A DNA stretch of 64,000 nt. Origin: Pseudomonas sp. 102515 (GTDB taxonomy: Bacteria > Pseudomonadota > Gammaproteobacteria > Pseudomonadales > Pseudomonadaceae). This document shows positions 1 to 11,216 of the stretch, piece after piece. Position 1 is the first letter of the stretch. Each line of letters begins with the position of its first letter. The notes beneath the pieces are model-generated. The model did no database searches. It was not told where the DNA came from and saw only the letters and a program-made list of their open reading frames with translations. Made by a program: the position numbers and the translations under genes. Where the stretch lies: assembly GCF_031085165.1 (NCBI RefSeq), contig NZ_JAVHTY010000004.1:1-64000 (forward strand), in the 5' to 3' direction.

Positions 1-1
1 C

Positions 2-265
2 GCGCGGGTCGGCCAGGAGCAGGTGTTCCGCTTCGAATTCCCCGAGCGACCCGGGGCGCTGTTCGACTTCCTCGAAAAGCTGGGCGGGCGCTGGAACATC
101 AGCATGTTCCACTACCGCAACCACGGCGCGGCGGATGGCCGGGTGTTCGCGGGGCTGGAGGCCAGCCAGGCGGAACGGCCGGAGCTGCTGGCGACGCTGG
201 ATGCCATCGGTTATCGCTATTGGGACGAGACGGAGAATCCGGCGTATCGGTTGTTTATCGGGTGA
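2..265 (+). CDS. ilvA: Threonine ammonia-lyase, biosynthetic (C-terminal fragment)
   Basis: The window opens inside this gene and the frame is open from base 2, so only about the last 87 codons are seen. The fragment is the C-terminal ACT-like regulatory part of threonine deaminase: FPERPGALFDFLEKL, then NISMFHYRNHG, ending in YRLFIG. The full enzyme makes 2-oxobutanoate from threonine for isoleucine synthesis and is inhibited by isoleucine through this region. The catalytic PLP domain lies upstream, outside the window. The gene converges with the DUF748 gene. Identification rests on the very conserved RPGAL and NIS-FHYRNHG signatures. Confidence 0.9.
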   Translation, partial: ARVGQEQVFRFEFPERPGALFDFLEKLGGRWNISMFHYRNHGAADGRVFAGLEASQAERPELLATLDAIGYRYWDETENPAYRLFIG

Positions 266-441
266 AGAGGGTGTTGGGCTTCGCTGTGCTCGGCGCCAAT
301 CTACCGATAGGGTGGATAGCGGCGCTGCCTTATCCGCCGTTGGCAGCGGAGCCTGTCAGTGGAAAACGCTGCGCGGTTTTCTACGCTACGAAACCCAGTC
401 ACCCGCCCTCTCTTTGGGAGAGGGCGGGGGTGAGAGTGGCC
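266..441. repeat. Convergent intergenic region with dispersed-repeat-like palindromes
   Basis: There is no gene between the converging ilvA and DUF748 genes. Bases 402-412 and 418-428 form a perfect 11-bp stem (CCCGCCCTCTC / GAGAGGGCGGG) followed by GGTGAGAG. This resembles the CTCTCCC...GGGAGAGGG repeats scattered through many proteobacterial genomes. A second imperfect palindrome, GAAAACGCTGCGCGGTTTTC, covers 362-381. Either could end transcription from one or both sides, but neither has a T-run. Confidence 0.5.
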
Positions 442-1503
442 TCAATCCGCGTCATAGCGGGCGCTGAAGGCCTGCACGAAGGCGTTGCGCAGGATATTGA
501 AGAAGGCCTGCAGCGGGCTGATGTCCTGACTCTTCACGCTGCCGGAGAGATCCACCCGGGTGGCGAACTGATCGCGGGGCTGGTTCTTGAGCAGCGTCTG
601 GGCGGTGCCGACCACGGCTTCCCAGGCACTCTCCAGGGCGTTCTTGTTGCGGTTCTCGACGTCCTGTTGCCAGTCGAAGATGTCGACGTTCTTCATCAGG
701 GGTTTGACATAGCCACTGAGCCGACCGTCCACCGCCTTGGCTTCCACCACCACGTCGCCGCTGCCAGCGCGGAAATCGAACTTGCCGTAGGCGCGGGCGA
801 AGTCGTTGAGCTTGGGCAGGTCGATGTCGGTCACCCGCAAGCGGAAATCGAAGTCGGTGAAATCCTTGAAGGGATCGAAGCGAGCGCTGGCTTCCAGCGG
901 CGCGCTGCCGAGGATGGCGGCCTTGCCTTCGAAGTGGGCGATGCGTTCGCCCTGGGCGTCGGCGGCATTGGTCAGGTTGTAGAGACTGGCGTTGACGTCG
1001 GTGGCCGCCAGATTCACCTGAGGCTTGGAGTTGAAGTTGCGGAAGGTTACCCGCCCGTTCACCACTCGCACCTCGTCGAGCGTGATGGAGATCAGCTTGT
1101 CCACCTGGTCCTGCCAGTCGGTGCCTTCACCGGTCTGGGATTGCTCCTTGCGCGCACCACCGTCGACGAAGTTGAGTTCGGGGCGCTCGAAAACCAGGCG
1201 ACCGACGATGGCATGGTCCTGCCACAGCGAGCGCCAGCTCACCGCGATGTCGATGCCCGGCGCCTTGAGAAAAGGCACCGGCACCTTGCCGTTGACCTTG
1301 ACGATCTCCAGCCCTTCGATGCGATAGGCGCCGCGCCACCACGCCAGATCCACGTTGGTGATCTGTCCGCGATAGTCGCCCATGTCCGCTAGCTTCTCGT
1401 TGAGGTAATGGCGGATCACCAGAGGGGCGGCCAGGTGCAGACACAGTAGCAGGACGATCAGGCCGATGAGGATAAAAAAGGGCACACGCAGACGACGGCA
1501 CAT
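442..1503 (-). CDS. DUF748 (AsmA-like) membrane-anchored protein
   Basis: A 353-aa protein with one N-terminal membrane segment (about residues 5-25, VPFFILIGLIVLLLCLHLAA) and a large periplasmic part. The body fits the DUF748/AsmA-like family: WWRGAYRIEGLEI early on, LVFERPELNFVDGG, and DLSGSVKSQDISPLQAFFNILRNAF near the end. AsmA-like proteins build long beta-rich grooves linked to lipid or outer-membrane maintenance; the role of this member is unknown. I chose the ATG at 1503 because residues before it in the longer frame are not family-like and the signal anchor starts immediately after. It is a single-gene unit converging with ilvA. Confidence 0.8.
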   Translation of the reverse strand: MCRRLRVPFFILIGLIVLLLCLHLAAPLVIRHYLNEKLADMGDYRGQITNVDLAWWRGAYRIEGLEIVKVNGKVPVPFLKAPGIDIAVSWRSLWQDHAIVGRLVFERPELNFVDGGARKEQSQTGEGTDWQDQVDKLISITLDEVRVVNGRVTFRNFNSKPQVNLAATDVNASLYNLTNAADAQGERIAHFEGKAAILGSAPLEASARFDPFKDFTDFDFRLRVTDIDLPKLNDFARAYGKFDFRAGSGDVVVEAKAVDGRLSGYVKPLMKNVDIFDWQQDVENRNKNALESAWEAVVGTAQTLLKNQPRDQFATRVDLSGSVKSQDISPLQAFFNILRNAFVQAFSARYDAD

Positions 1504-1691
1504 GATGATGGCTCTGGGCGGACTCGTTCTCGGTCGACCCTTCGGAACGGGCCCGAGTTTCTCGTGAGTTCGCCTGGCGGCCTGACTCAGGGTGCCGACA
1601 TGGGCAAAAGGCTCTGCCTGAGCGGCCTGCATCCGTACCGGTCGTCGCTCCGTTGCGCCTGGTTATGCGCCGCTCGAACGGCAGGCGCAAA

Positions 1692-1714
1692 AAAGCCGGC
1701 TTGTGGCCGGCTTT
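1692..1714 (-). terminator. Intrinsic terminator, minus strand, orphan
   Basis: AAAGCCGGC / GCCGGCTTT stem with a short loop. Read on the minus strand it is followed by TTTTTT, a classic Rho-independent terminator. It lies about 245 bp beyond the ppa stop and past another same-strand terminator, with no gene in between. It may be a backup for ppa or end an unannotated short transcript. Confidence 0.7.
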
Positions 1715-1920
1715 CGAGGGCGGGTTGAGCTGATTTTTGGTGAGCCCGGCCCGCCCGGGTTGCCCTTGCCGGGCAGATGAGAAAGAGGCCTGGGGCCTCC
1801 GGCGGCGATCGGCAGATGGCGGATCGGCGCAGGGTCGCGGATGGCGACGAGGGGTGCAGGGTAGTCGCTTTGCCGCCGGATAGGAAGCCCGGCGTGGCCG
1901 GTGTGATGTCCGGAAACAGA

Positions 1921-1942
1921 AAAGCCCGGCGAGCCGGGCTTT
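1921..1942 (-). terminator. Intrinsic terminator after ppa
   Basis: Perfect palindrome AAAGCCCGGC / GCCGGGCTTT, followed on the minus strand by TTTTCTG, starting about 16 bases after the ppa stop codon. Confidence 0.85.
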
Positions 1943-1958
1943 GCGCCAGCAGCGCGGA

Positions 1959-2486
1959 TCAGCCCTTGTAGGCGGCCACGGCCTTGGTGATCTCGGCGCG
2001 GGCGGCGTCGGCGTCGCCCCAGCCTTCGACCTTGACCCACTTGCCCTTCTCCAGATCCTTGTAGTTCTCGAAGAAGTGCTTGATCTGCTCCAGCAGCAGG
2101 GCCGGCAGGTCGGTGTATTCCTTCACGTCCTTGTACAGGACGCTCAGCTTGTCGTGGGGGACGGCGATCAGCTTGGCGTCACCACCGGCTTCGTCGGTCA
2201 TGTGCAGCACGCCGACCGGACGGGCGCGGATCACGGCGCCGGGAGCGACCGGGTAGGGGGTCACGACCAGCACGTCCAGGGGATCGCCATCGTCGGCCAG
2301 GGTATTGGGGATGTAGCCGTAGTTGGCCGGGTAGAACATGGGGGTGGCCATGAAACGGTCGACGAAGAGGGCGTCGCTGTCCTTGTCGATCTCGTACTTG
2401 ATCGGCGCGTGATTGGCCGGAATCTCGATGGCGACGTAGATGTCGTTCGGCAGGTCTTTGCCGGCGGGAATCTTGCTGTAGCTCAT
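1959..2486 (-). CDS. ppa: Inorganic pyrophosphatase
   Basis: A 175-aa family I soluble pyrophosphatase, the usual bacterial length. It hydrolyses pyrophosphate to two phosphates in the cytoplasm, pulling biosynthetic reactions forward. The signature [10 protein letters not shown] carries the metal-binding aspartates; [16 protein letters not shown] and [11 protein letters not shown] are further family blocks that contribute substrate-binding residues. AGAGGGAC precedes the ATG. Its own promoter (minus 10 TATACT at 2525-2530) and terminator (1921-1942) make it a monocistronic unit. Confidence 0.97.
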   Translation of the reverse strand: MSYSKIPAGKDLPNDIYVAIEIPANHAPIKYEIDKDSDALFVDRFMATPMFYPANYGYIPNTLADDGDPLDVLVVTPYPVAPGAVIRARPVGVLHMTDEAGGDAKLIAVPHDKLSVLYKDVKEYTDLPALLLEQIKHFFENYKDLEKGKWVKVEGWGDADAARAEITKAVAAYKG

Positions 2487-2524
2487 GAACGGGTCCCTCT
2501 GGTCGGTTGGGAAAAGTGGCCGGG

Positions 2525-2553
2525 AGTATAGGCGCTTTCAGATCGGGGTTCGA
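2525..2553 (-). promoter_or_regulatory. Candidate sigma70 promoter of ppa
   Basis: On the minus strand TATACT (complement of 2525-2530) lies about 38 bases upstream of the ppa start. With a 17-base spacer the minus 35 would be TCGAAC, which is weak. The minus 10 is close to consensus. The promoter overlaps the last codons of the mtfA-like gene. Confidence 0.5.
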
Positions 2554-3374
2554 GCCTCGGACCCCGGGGGTGTCGGCTGTTGCACGCTCGCCAGGCTGAC
2601 GGCGAGACGCTGGCGCGGATCCTGGCGGAACAGCTGCTGCAGCTGTCCGTAGACCGCCGGATAGTGTTCGCTGAGCAGGTCGGGCGCGCTGAAGAAGTAC
2701 TCGCAGGCCACGGCGAAGAATTCCTCGGGGCTTTCCGCCGCATAGGGGTCGAGCGAGGTGTCGGCGTCCGGGTCGACGTCGAGCTGGCGATTGAGGTCGT
2801 CGTAGGCGGCTTGCAAGGCGCTGGTCCAGGCTGCCTGGGTCATGCCTTGGTGCAGCGGCGGCTGGCCGTTGCACAGGCCGCCGGCGAGCAGGTCGAGGAG
2901 GTGGGCGAACTCGTGGATGACCAGGTTGTAGGCCTCCCAGCCGCCGCTGGCCTGGATACCGGGCCAGGCCAGCACCACCTGGCCGCGATCCCAGGCTTCG
3001 CCGTCGCGTTCCTCGTCCCATTCGTGCTCCAGACCGCCTTCGTCGCGATGGCGCTGGGGACTGACGAAGGCGTCGGGATAGACGACGATCTCGCGGACGT
3101 TGGGATAGAGCGCCGCTTCCGGCAGGTGCAGCAGCGGCAGCAGGGCCTGGGCGGCCAGCAGCAGGCGGTCGCCGTCGTCCAGTTCCAGGCCCTGGAGCAG
3201 GGTGAGGCGCTTCTCGGCGAGAAACAGCACGCAGTGCGCGCGCAGCCAGCTGTCCTCCGCAACACTCAGGCCGTCGAGGATCGGCAGGCGCTGACGCAGG
3301 CGCGCCCAGAGCTCGTCGGCGATGGCGACCCGCTCCAGCAGGCGCCGTTCGCGCCACGCGCGCCAGAAACCCAA
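2538..3374 (-). CDS. mtfA: MtfA-like zinc-dependent peptidase (M90 family)
   Basis: A 278-aa protein of the MtfA family, close to the usual length of about 265. The gluzincin motif HEFAH is at residues 154-158, with a downstream acidic PEEFFAVACEYFF block (about 215-227) likely to supply the third zinc ligand. In E. coli, MtfA binds the repressor Mlc and has aminopeptidase activity, which affects glucose-PTS regulation; the target in Pseudomonas is unknown. The start is 4 bases after the DedA stop, so the two genes form an operon. The symbol follows the family, not a proven function. Confidence 0.82.
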   Translation of the reverse strand: MGFWRAWRERRLLERVAIADELWARLRQRLPILDGLSVAEDSWLRAHCVLFLAEKRLTLLQGLELDDGDRLLLAAQALLPLLHLPEAALYPNVREIVVYPDAFVSPQRHRDEGGLEHEWDEERDGEAWDRGQVVLAWPGIQASGGWEAYNLVIHEFAHLLDLLAGGLCNGQPPLHQGMTQAAWTSALQAAYDDLNRQLDVDPDADTSLDPYAAESPEEFFAVACEYFFSAPDLLSEHYPAVYGQLQQLFRQDPRQRLAVSLASVQQPTPPGSEARTPI

Positions 3375-3378
3375 GGAC

Positions 3379-4026
3379 TCAGACTCCGCCCTGGACCGCG
3401 GCGCGCCGGCTCTTGATCAGGCCGAGGATCATCGGCAGCAGGGAGATGCCGATGATGGCCAGCACCATGAGGGTCAGGTTCTGCTTGATGAAGGGCACGT
3501 TGCCGAAGAAGTAGCCGAGGCTCACCAGGCCGCCGACCCAGAGCAGCGAACCGAGCACGCTGTAGGCGAGGAAGTAGGGGTAGTGCATGCGGCCGACGCC
3601 GGCGACGAAGGGGGCGAAGGTACGGATGATGGGCAGGAAGCGCGCCAGGGTGATGGTCTTGCCGCCGTGGTGTTCGTAGAAGGCCTGGGTGCGCAGCAGG
3701 TAGTCGCGGCGGAACACCTTGGAATGGGGATTGCTGAACAGCTTGTCGCCGGCGAAGCGGCCGATCAGGTAGTTGGTACTGTCGCCCGCCACCGCGGCGA
3801 ACATCAGCAGGCCGGCGAGCAGATAGGGGTCCATGTCGCCGAGGGCGGAGAGGGCGCCGGCGATGAACAGCAGGGAGTCGCCGGGCAGGAAGGGCATGAC
3901 CACCAGACCCGTCTCGCAGAAGATCACGGCGAAGAGAATGACGTAGATCCAGGTGCCGTACTGGGCCACCAACCCGCTGAGATAGACGTCGAGGTGCAGG
4001 ATCAGATCGATCGGGTTGAATTCCAT
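3379..4026 (-). CDS. DedA family inner-membrane protein
   Basis: A 215-aa polytopic membrane protein of the DedA/SNARE-associated family. Diagnostic blocks include [19 protein letters not shown], the arginine-containing motif [21 protein letters not shown], and [12 protein letters not shown]. Family members act in membrane homeostasis, proton-dependent drug or alkaline tolerance, and lipid-carrier recycling. First gene of a pair with the mtfA-like peptidase. The substrate of this member cannot be told from sequence. Confidence 0.88.
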   Translation of the reverse strand: MEFNPIDLILHLDVYLSGLVAQYGTWIYVILFAVIFCETGLVVMPFLPGDSLLFIAGALSALGDMDPYLLAGLLMFAAVAGDSTNYLIGRFAGDKLFSNPHSKVFRRDYLLRTQAFYEHHGGKTITLARFLPIIRTFAPFVAGVGRMHYPYFLAYSVLGSLLWVGGLVSLGYFFGNVPFIKQNLTLMVLAIIGISLLPMILGLIKSRRAAVQGGV

Positions 4027-4159
4027 GGGGCGTGCCTACCGTGGTTGCGAGGGTCCGGCGGCGATTATAAGGGCAGCCGGGACCGGGTTTTGTGGCCTGG
4101 TCGAGATCGGCGCCGGGAAAAAACGCCAGCCGCTCAGAGGTCAGGGTAGGGCAAAGGTT

Positions 4160-4189
4160 CACTCCCGTGGCGTGACGGCCACGGGAGTG
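4160..4189 (-). terminator. Hairpin after adhP
   Basis: A perfect 12-bp stem (CACTCCCGTGGC / GCCACGGGAGTG) with a 6-base loop, beginning about a dozen bases past the adhP stop. The T-run on the minus strand is weak, so termination is likely but not certain. Confidence 0.6.
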
Positions 4190-4201
4190 GGGTGCTGGTT
4201 C

Positions 4202-5233
4202 TCAGCCCAGCGCCATGTCGATCACCACCCGACCTTCGATGCCGCCTTCATGCATGCGGGCGAAGATGTCGTTGATGTTCTCCAGCGGTTCGGCGCTGAC
4301 CGTGGCCTTGACCTTGCCCTCGCCAGCGAAGTCCAGCGCCTCCTGCAGGTCCAGGCGGGTGCCGACGATGGAGCCACGCACGGTGGTGCCGTTGAGCACC
4401 ATGTCGAAGATCGACAGCGGGAAGTCACCCGGCGGCAGGCCGTTGAGGGCGATGGTGCCGCCGCGGCGGGTCATGCCGATGGCCTGTTCGAAGGCCTTGG
4501 GCGAGACCGCGGTGACCAGGGCGCCGTGGGCGCCGCCGATCGCCTTCTTCAAATAGGCCGCCGGATCCTGTGCACGGGCGTTGACCGTGACCTCGGCGCC
4601 CAGCCGGCGGGCGAGGTCGAGTTTCCGGTCATCGACGTCCACCGCCGCCACGTTCAGGCCCATGGCCCGGGCGTATTGCACCGCCATGTGGCCAAGGCCG
4701 CCGATGCCGGAGATCACCACCCAGTTGCCCGGCCGGGTGTCGGTCATCTTCAGGCCCTTGTAGACGGTGACCCCGGCGCAGAGGATGGGCGCGATCTCGA
4801 CGAAGCCGACGTTGTCCGGCAGCCGGCCGACGTAGCCGGCATCGGCCAGGGTGTATTCGGCGAAGCCGCCGTTCACCGAGTAGCCGGTGTTCTGCTGGGA
4901 TTCGCAGAGGGTCTCCCAGCCGCCCAGGCAATGCTCGCAATGGCCGCAGGTGGAATACAGCCAGGGCACCCCGACCCGGTCGCCTTCCCGGACATGGGTG
5001 ACCCCGGCGCCCACCGCCACCACATGGCCGACGCCTTCGTGACCGGGGATGAAGGGTGGATTGGGCTTGACCGGCCAGTCGCCCTGGGCGGCGTGTAGAT
5101 CGGTGTGGCAGACGCCACTGGCGGCGATCTTGACCAGCACCTGGCCGGCACCCGGGGTAGGCACCTCGACTTCGCGGAATTCCAGGGGTTTGCCAAAGGC
5201 GGTGACGACAGCGGCTTTCATTGTTTTGGGCAT
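4202..5233 (-). CDS. adhP: Zinc-dependent alcohol dehydrogenase (AdhP type)
   Basis: A 343-aa medium-chain NAD-dependent alcohol dehydrogenase. Catalytic zinc ligands sit in [17 protein letters not shown] and [12 protein letters not shown]; the structural zinc cysteines are in [15 protein letters not shown]; the Rossmann motif is [13 protein letters not shown]. It oxidises ethanol or other short primary alcohols to aldehydes. I start at the ATG at 5233 ([10 protein letters not shown]), preceded by GAGGGA; the longer frame adds unrelated residues. It lies 253 bp after the aldehyde dehydrogenase on the same strand, so the two could carry out consecutive oxidations of an alcohol to an acid. Confidence 0.93.
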   Translation of the reverse strand: MPKTMKAAVVTAFGKPLEFREVEVPTPGAGQVLVKIAASGVCHTDLHAAQGDWPVKPNPPFIPGHEGVGHVVAVGAGVTHVREGDRVGVPWLYSTCGHCEHCLGGWETLCESQQNTGYSVNGGFAEYTLADAGYVGRLPDNVGFVEIAPILCAGVTVYKGLKMTDTRPGNWVVISGIGGLGHMAVQYARAMGLNVAAVDVDDRKLDLARRLGAEVTVNARAQDPAAYLKKAIGGAHGALVTAVSPKAFEQAIGMTRRGGTIALNGLPPGDFPLSIFDMVLNGTTVRGSIVGTRLDLQEALDFAGEGKVKATVSAEPLENINDIFARMHEGGIEGRVVIDMALG

Positions 5234-5433
5234 GACGAGTCCCTCATGGAGGCATGATGCGTGGATGAAGCCAGACGGGGCCTGCGCCGGGACGCACCTG
5301 TCCACCGCGGGCGGCCGCTGCGTCTAGCGTCGGCCACCCACGGGGAGGGGGTGTTGATCCAGGTCAGGCGGGAAGCGCGCCTCGACGTCCTGCTGAGGCG
5401 CGCGATCCAGGCGTCGTCTTCGCGGAGCGGCCT

Positions 5434-5475
5434 TGACCCCGGGACACCGCCAGTGGCGGCCGCACCCCGGGGTCA
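5434..5475 (-). terminator. Large hairpin between the aldehyde and alcohol dehydrogenase genes
   Basis: Outer stem TGACCCCGGG / CCCCGGGGTCA with an inner CCGCC-AGT-GGCGG stem, 12 bases after the aldehyde dehydrogenase stop. There is no T-run, so it may attenuate or stabilise the upstream mRNA end rather than fully terminate. Confidence 0.45.
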
Positions 5476-5486
5476 GCCGGTCGCTC

Positions 5487-7007
<1,521 letters not shown>

Positions 7008-7053
7008 GGTGGGTCTCCTGTTTGTTCTTGTATGAAGCGGCGCTCCGATCCTG

Positions 7054-7069
7054 AGCAAGGCGCGGGCCA
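7054..7069 (-). promoter_or_regulatory. Sigma54 (RpoN) promoter for the aldehyde dehydrogenase
   Basis: Minus-strand sequence TGGCCCGCGCCTTGCT matches the RpoN consensus TGGCACG-N4-TTGCW at every fixed position but one (C for A). The GG and GC elements have the correct spacing. It is 46 bases upstream of the start codon, and a sigma54 activator gene is divergent. Confidence 0.85.
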
Positions 7070-7126
7070 AGTCGGGCGAACCCGCATGGTTGCCGCCTTG
7101 CGGTCTTTTCCAGGGAGTGCCGTCAC

Positions 7127-7185
7127 CTGTCACTGTGACAGAGGTGTCACCCCTTGGCGTGACAGCCTGTCACCTGGGGGTGACA
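7127..7185. promoter_or_regulatory. Cluster of three TGTCAC/GTGACA dyads (activator binding sites)
   Basis: Six half-sites alternate: TGTCAC at 7128, 7145 and 7168; GTGACA at 7135, 7159 and 7180. The first pair forms the palindrome CTGTCAC-T-GTGACAG (7127-7141). The others have spacers of 8 and 6 bases. They lie about 60-115 bp upstream of the sigma54 promoter, the normal place for an enhancer, and also just before the activator's own gene, so autoregulation is possible. Confidence 0.75.
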
Positions 7186-7254
7186 GAGTGCGCAGTCCGA
7201 CCGATTTGGCCTATGCTGGAGGCCGCGCAGACGCCCCCGCGGAGGACAACGACA

Positions 7255-9147
<1,893 letters not shown>

Positions 9148-9180
9148 GAGCCTGTTCAAAGTCTGCTGCGCGTTGGCCAA

Positions 9181-9297
9181 GCAGCGTTGAAAATGGCCTG
9201 GAAGGCCAGCCCCGCCTGGGCGGCCCCGACGCAATGCTCATTTACCAGTTGTAAACTCGAGCGCGAACCCGGTCCGCTTCTTCAGCTATTTTCGCGG
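9181..9297. repeat. Intergenic repeat, copy A, between converging genes
   Basis: This 117-bp non-coding stretch resembles the one at 13524-13629. The shared core is TTTACC-NN-TTGTAAACTCGAGCGCGA, then CCCGGTCCGC. Its edges are loosely inverted (GAAAATGGCCTG and CAGCTATTTTC) and the core contains a small TTTAC-N5-GTAAA palindrome. It lies between converging genes, so it could be a bidirectional transcription barrier. Confidence 0.7.
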
Positions 9298-9346
9298 GGC
9301 CGCCTAGGCGTTGTTTGTCTCTAGCTCGCGAGCCTTTGAGCAGTCT

Positions 9347-10507
9347 CTAGCTCGCCTTCCGGCAAAGGTGGGCGATGCAGGGCGAGACGAACAGACTGCC
9401 CCGGTAGGCGCCTGCCAGGGTGCGGCGGGCGACCAGGATCCACAGCAAGGCCAGCATCATCACCAGCACGGCGCCCAGGCCGGTGAAGAAAGGCGCCGCC
9501 AGGGCTTCGCTCAGGCGCAGGGTGGTCAGGGCATAGACGCCCAGGGGAAAGGTGAAGCCCCACCAGCCCAGGTTGAAGGGCATGCCCTCGCGGGCGTGGC
9601 GCTGGGTCACCAGCACCGCCAGCGCCAGCCACCAGAGTCCCAGGCCCCAGAGCAGCAGCGCGCCCAGCAGACCCAGCCCCCGGGCGATCTCGCCAATGCC
9701 GACCAGGCCATGGGCGGCGAACACCGCGGGCGCAGCGCTGCCCAGCACCAGTAGCCCCAGGGCGCCGGTGGCGATCGGGCCCAGCGCCAGCCAGCTCGAT
9801 GCCGCCATGCTGGCCGGCGGCAGTTTGTGCAGCGCCAGGCGCAACAGCAGGATCACCAGCAGGCTGAGGGCGACCGGCACCGAATAGGCCCAGAGCACGT
9901 AGCTGGCGACGATTATCGTGAATTGGTCGCCGGCCGCCAGGTGCGGCACCAGCAGGCCGCCACTGGCCGCCGCCACTTCCGCGGCCACTACCGGCAACAG
10001 CCAGACCGCGGTCATCTGGTCGATGCGATGCGCCTGGCGGGTAAACATCAGATAGGGGATCAGCACTCCGCAGGCCAGCGCCATGGCCACATCCAGCCAC
10101 CAGAGGCCGAGCGCCAGGGGCAGCACCGCCGCGCCCCAGCGCGGCAGGCCAAACAACAGCAGGCCGTTGATCAGCGTGGCCAGGCCCATGGGGATGGTGC
10201 CGATGAACATCGAGACGGTGGCGTGGGCGAAGATCCCGCGGGCCTCGTCGAAGAACAGCAACCAGCGCGCGGCATAGAGCCCGGTGAACAGGCAGAACAG
10301 CAGTACATCGAGCAGCCAGAGGCCCTCGGCGAGGGCGTGCAATCCAGGAAACCGCCAGGGAAAGACTGCCAGGGCGAGGGCCAGCACGCCGGTGCCCATG
10401 GTCACGGCGAACCAGTTGGGCGTGAACTGGCGGATGACCTCCAGTGGGCGGTCGAGCTGGCTGAAGGGTCTGAGTGCCTGCTCTGGGACAACGGCGAAAA
10501 GCGGCAT
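9347..10507 (-). CDS. TDT family transporter (TehA / SLAC1-like)
   Basis: A 386-aa protein with about ten hydrophobic segments, typical of the tellurite-resistance/dicarboxylate transporter (TDT) family. The start FTPNWFAVTMGTGVLALAL is the family's first-helix signature; NLGWWGFTFPLGVYALTTL is the conserved late block. Relatives export C4-dicarboxylates, sulfite or anions, or give tellurite tolerance; the substrate is not deducible here. The last residues (SPCIAHLCRKAS) are poorly conserved. It is a stand-alone gene converging with the sigma54 activator, with AT-rich promoter DNA upstream at about 10550-10590. Confidence 0.85.
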   Translation of the reverse strand: MPLFAVVPEQALRPFSQLDRPLEVIRQFTPNWFAVTMGTGVLALALAVFPWRFPGLHALAEGLWLLDVLLFCLFTGLYAARWLLFFDEARGIFAHATVSMFIGTIPMGLATLINGLLLFGLPRWGAAVLPLALGLWWLDVAMALACGVLIPYLMFTRQAHRIDQMTAVWLLPVVAAEVAAASGGLLVPHLAAGDQFTIIVASYVLWAYSVPVALSLLVILLLRLALHKLPPASMAASSWLALGPIATGALGLLVLGSAAPAVFAAHGLVGIGEIARGLGLLGALLLWGLGLWWLALAVLVTQRHAREGMPFNLGWWGFTFPLGVYALTTLRLSEALAAPFFTGLGAVLVMMLALLWILVARRTLAGAYRGSLFVSPCIAHLCRKAS

Positions 10508-10601
10508 GGCAGGGCTCCTGAAGGGGAAGGCCTTCAGGCTAAGCCTGATCGCTTATCATTAAAAATGAATGATTATGAAATATTAAACCATTGGATAGAT
10601 A

Positions 10602-10629
10602 AGGCGCTGCCCTTGCTTGCCAGGCAGCG
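10602..10629 (-). terminator. Hairpin after the COG4315 gene
   Basis: GGCGCTGCC / GGCAGCGCC 9-bp stem just beyond the stop of the gene at 10638-11012, read on the minus strand. No clear T-run follows, so termination is only plausible. Confidence 0.45.
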
Positions 10630-10637
10630 CCCGGGCA

Positions 10638-11012
10638 TCAGGGCTTGGCCACGTGCCAGACCTGATTGACGCCATCACCGCTGGTATCGCCCGGCTTGCT
10701 GTCCTTGACCCAGGTGTAGAGCGGCTTGCCCTGGTAGGCCCATTGCTGGCTGCCGTCGTCACGCGTGACCAGGCTGTAGCCATCGGCGGCCTTGGCGCCC
10801 GCTTCGGCTGTCAGCGGTGGCCAGTTCTGGGCGCAGGGACCATTACAGGCGGACTTGCCCGCGCTGTCCTTGGCGAAGGTGTAGAGCGTCATGCCCTTGC
10901 CGTCGACGAGCACCTTGCCCAGGGCGGTGTCGGCGACCTTGGCCGGCGTGGCGGCCAGGGCCAGGCTGGCGAAGGAGAGGGTTGCAGCGGTGATCAGCAG
11001 GTGTTTCAGCAT
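10638..11012 (-). CDS. Secreted COG4315 protein with Y-x4-D repeats
   Basis: A 124-aa protein with a cleavable signal peptide (hydrophobic run to about residue 20, cleavage near ALA-ATP). The mature part has two copies of the family repeat, one containing LYTFAKD with CNGPCAQNWPPL, the other LYTWVKD. The pair of cysteines probably forms a disulfide. This Lipoprotein_15/secreted-repeat family is common in pseudomonads and of unknown function. No lipobox cysteine is seen, so it is likely soluble in the periplasm. Confidence 0.82.
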   Translation of the reverse strand: MLKHLLITAATLSFASLALAATPAKVADTALGKVLVDGKGMTLYTFAKDSAGKSACNGPCAQNWPPLTAEAGAKAADGYSLVTRDDGSQQWAYQGKPLYTWVKDSKPGDTSGDGVNQVWHVAKP

Positions 11013-11216
11013 GGTCGACCTCTTGTGCTTGTTATCAGGACGGACGGCACGGCTATGAGGGCATCCGGAAAGCCAGGGATGCCTTGCGCACTCTAGTCGA
11101 AATCCTCTCGGCCGGGGCAGGTGCAGCGCTGGGTATCCGCGACGGCCATCGCTCCGGCGGCGCGGCCCCCCGTGCTAACCTTGCCGCCGTTCAATCTGCA
11201 GCGGAGCCCGCCTGTC

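Larger units (their letters stand above)
1504..1958. other. 455-bp gap without a protein gene
   Basis: I see no credible protein gene on either strand; frames that cross the region are shadows with no family resemblance. It holds two minus-strand terminators (1692-1714 and 1921-1942). The stretch between them, about 1715-1920, could encode a small RNA read leftward, but I found no convincing promoter for one. Confidence 0.5.
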
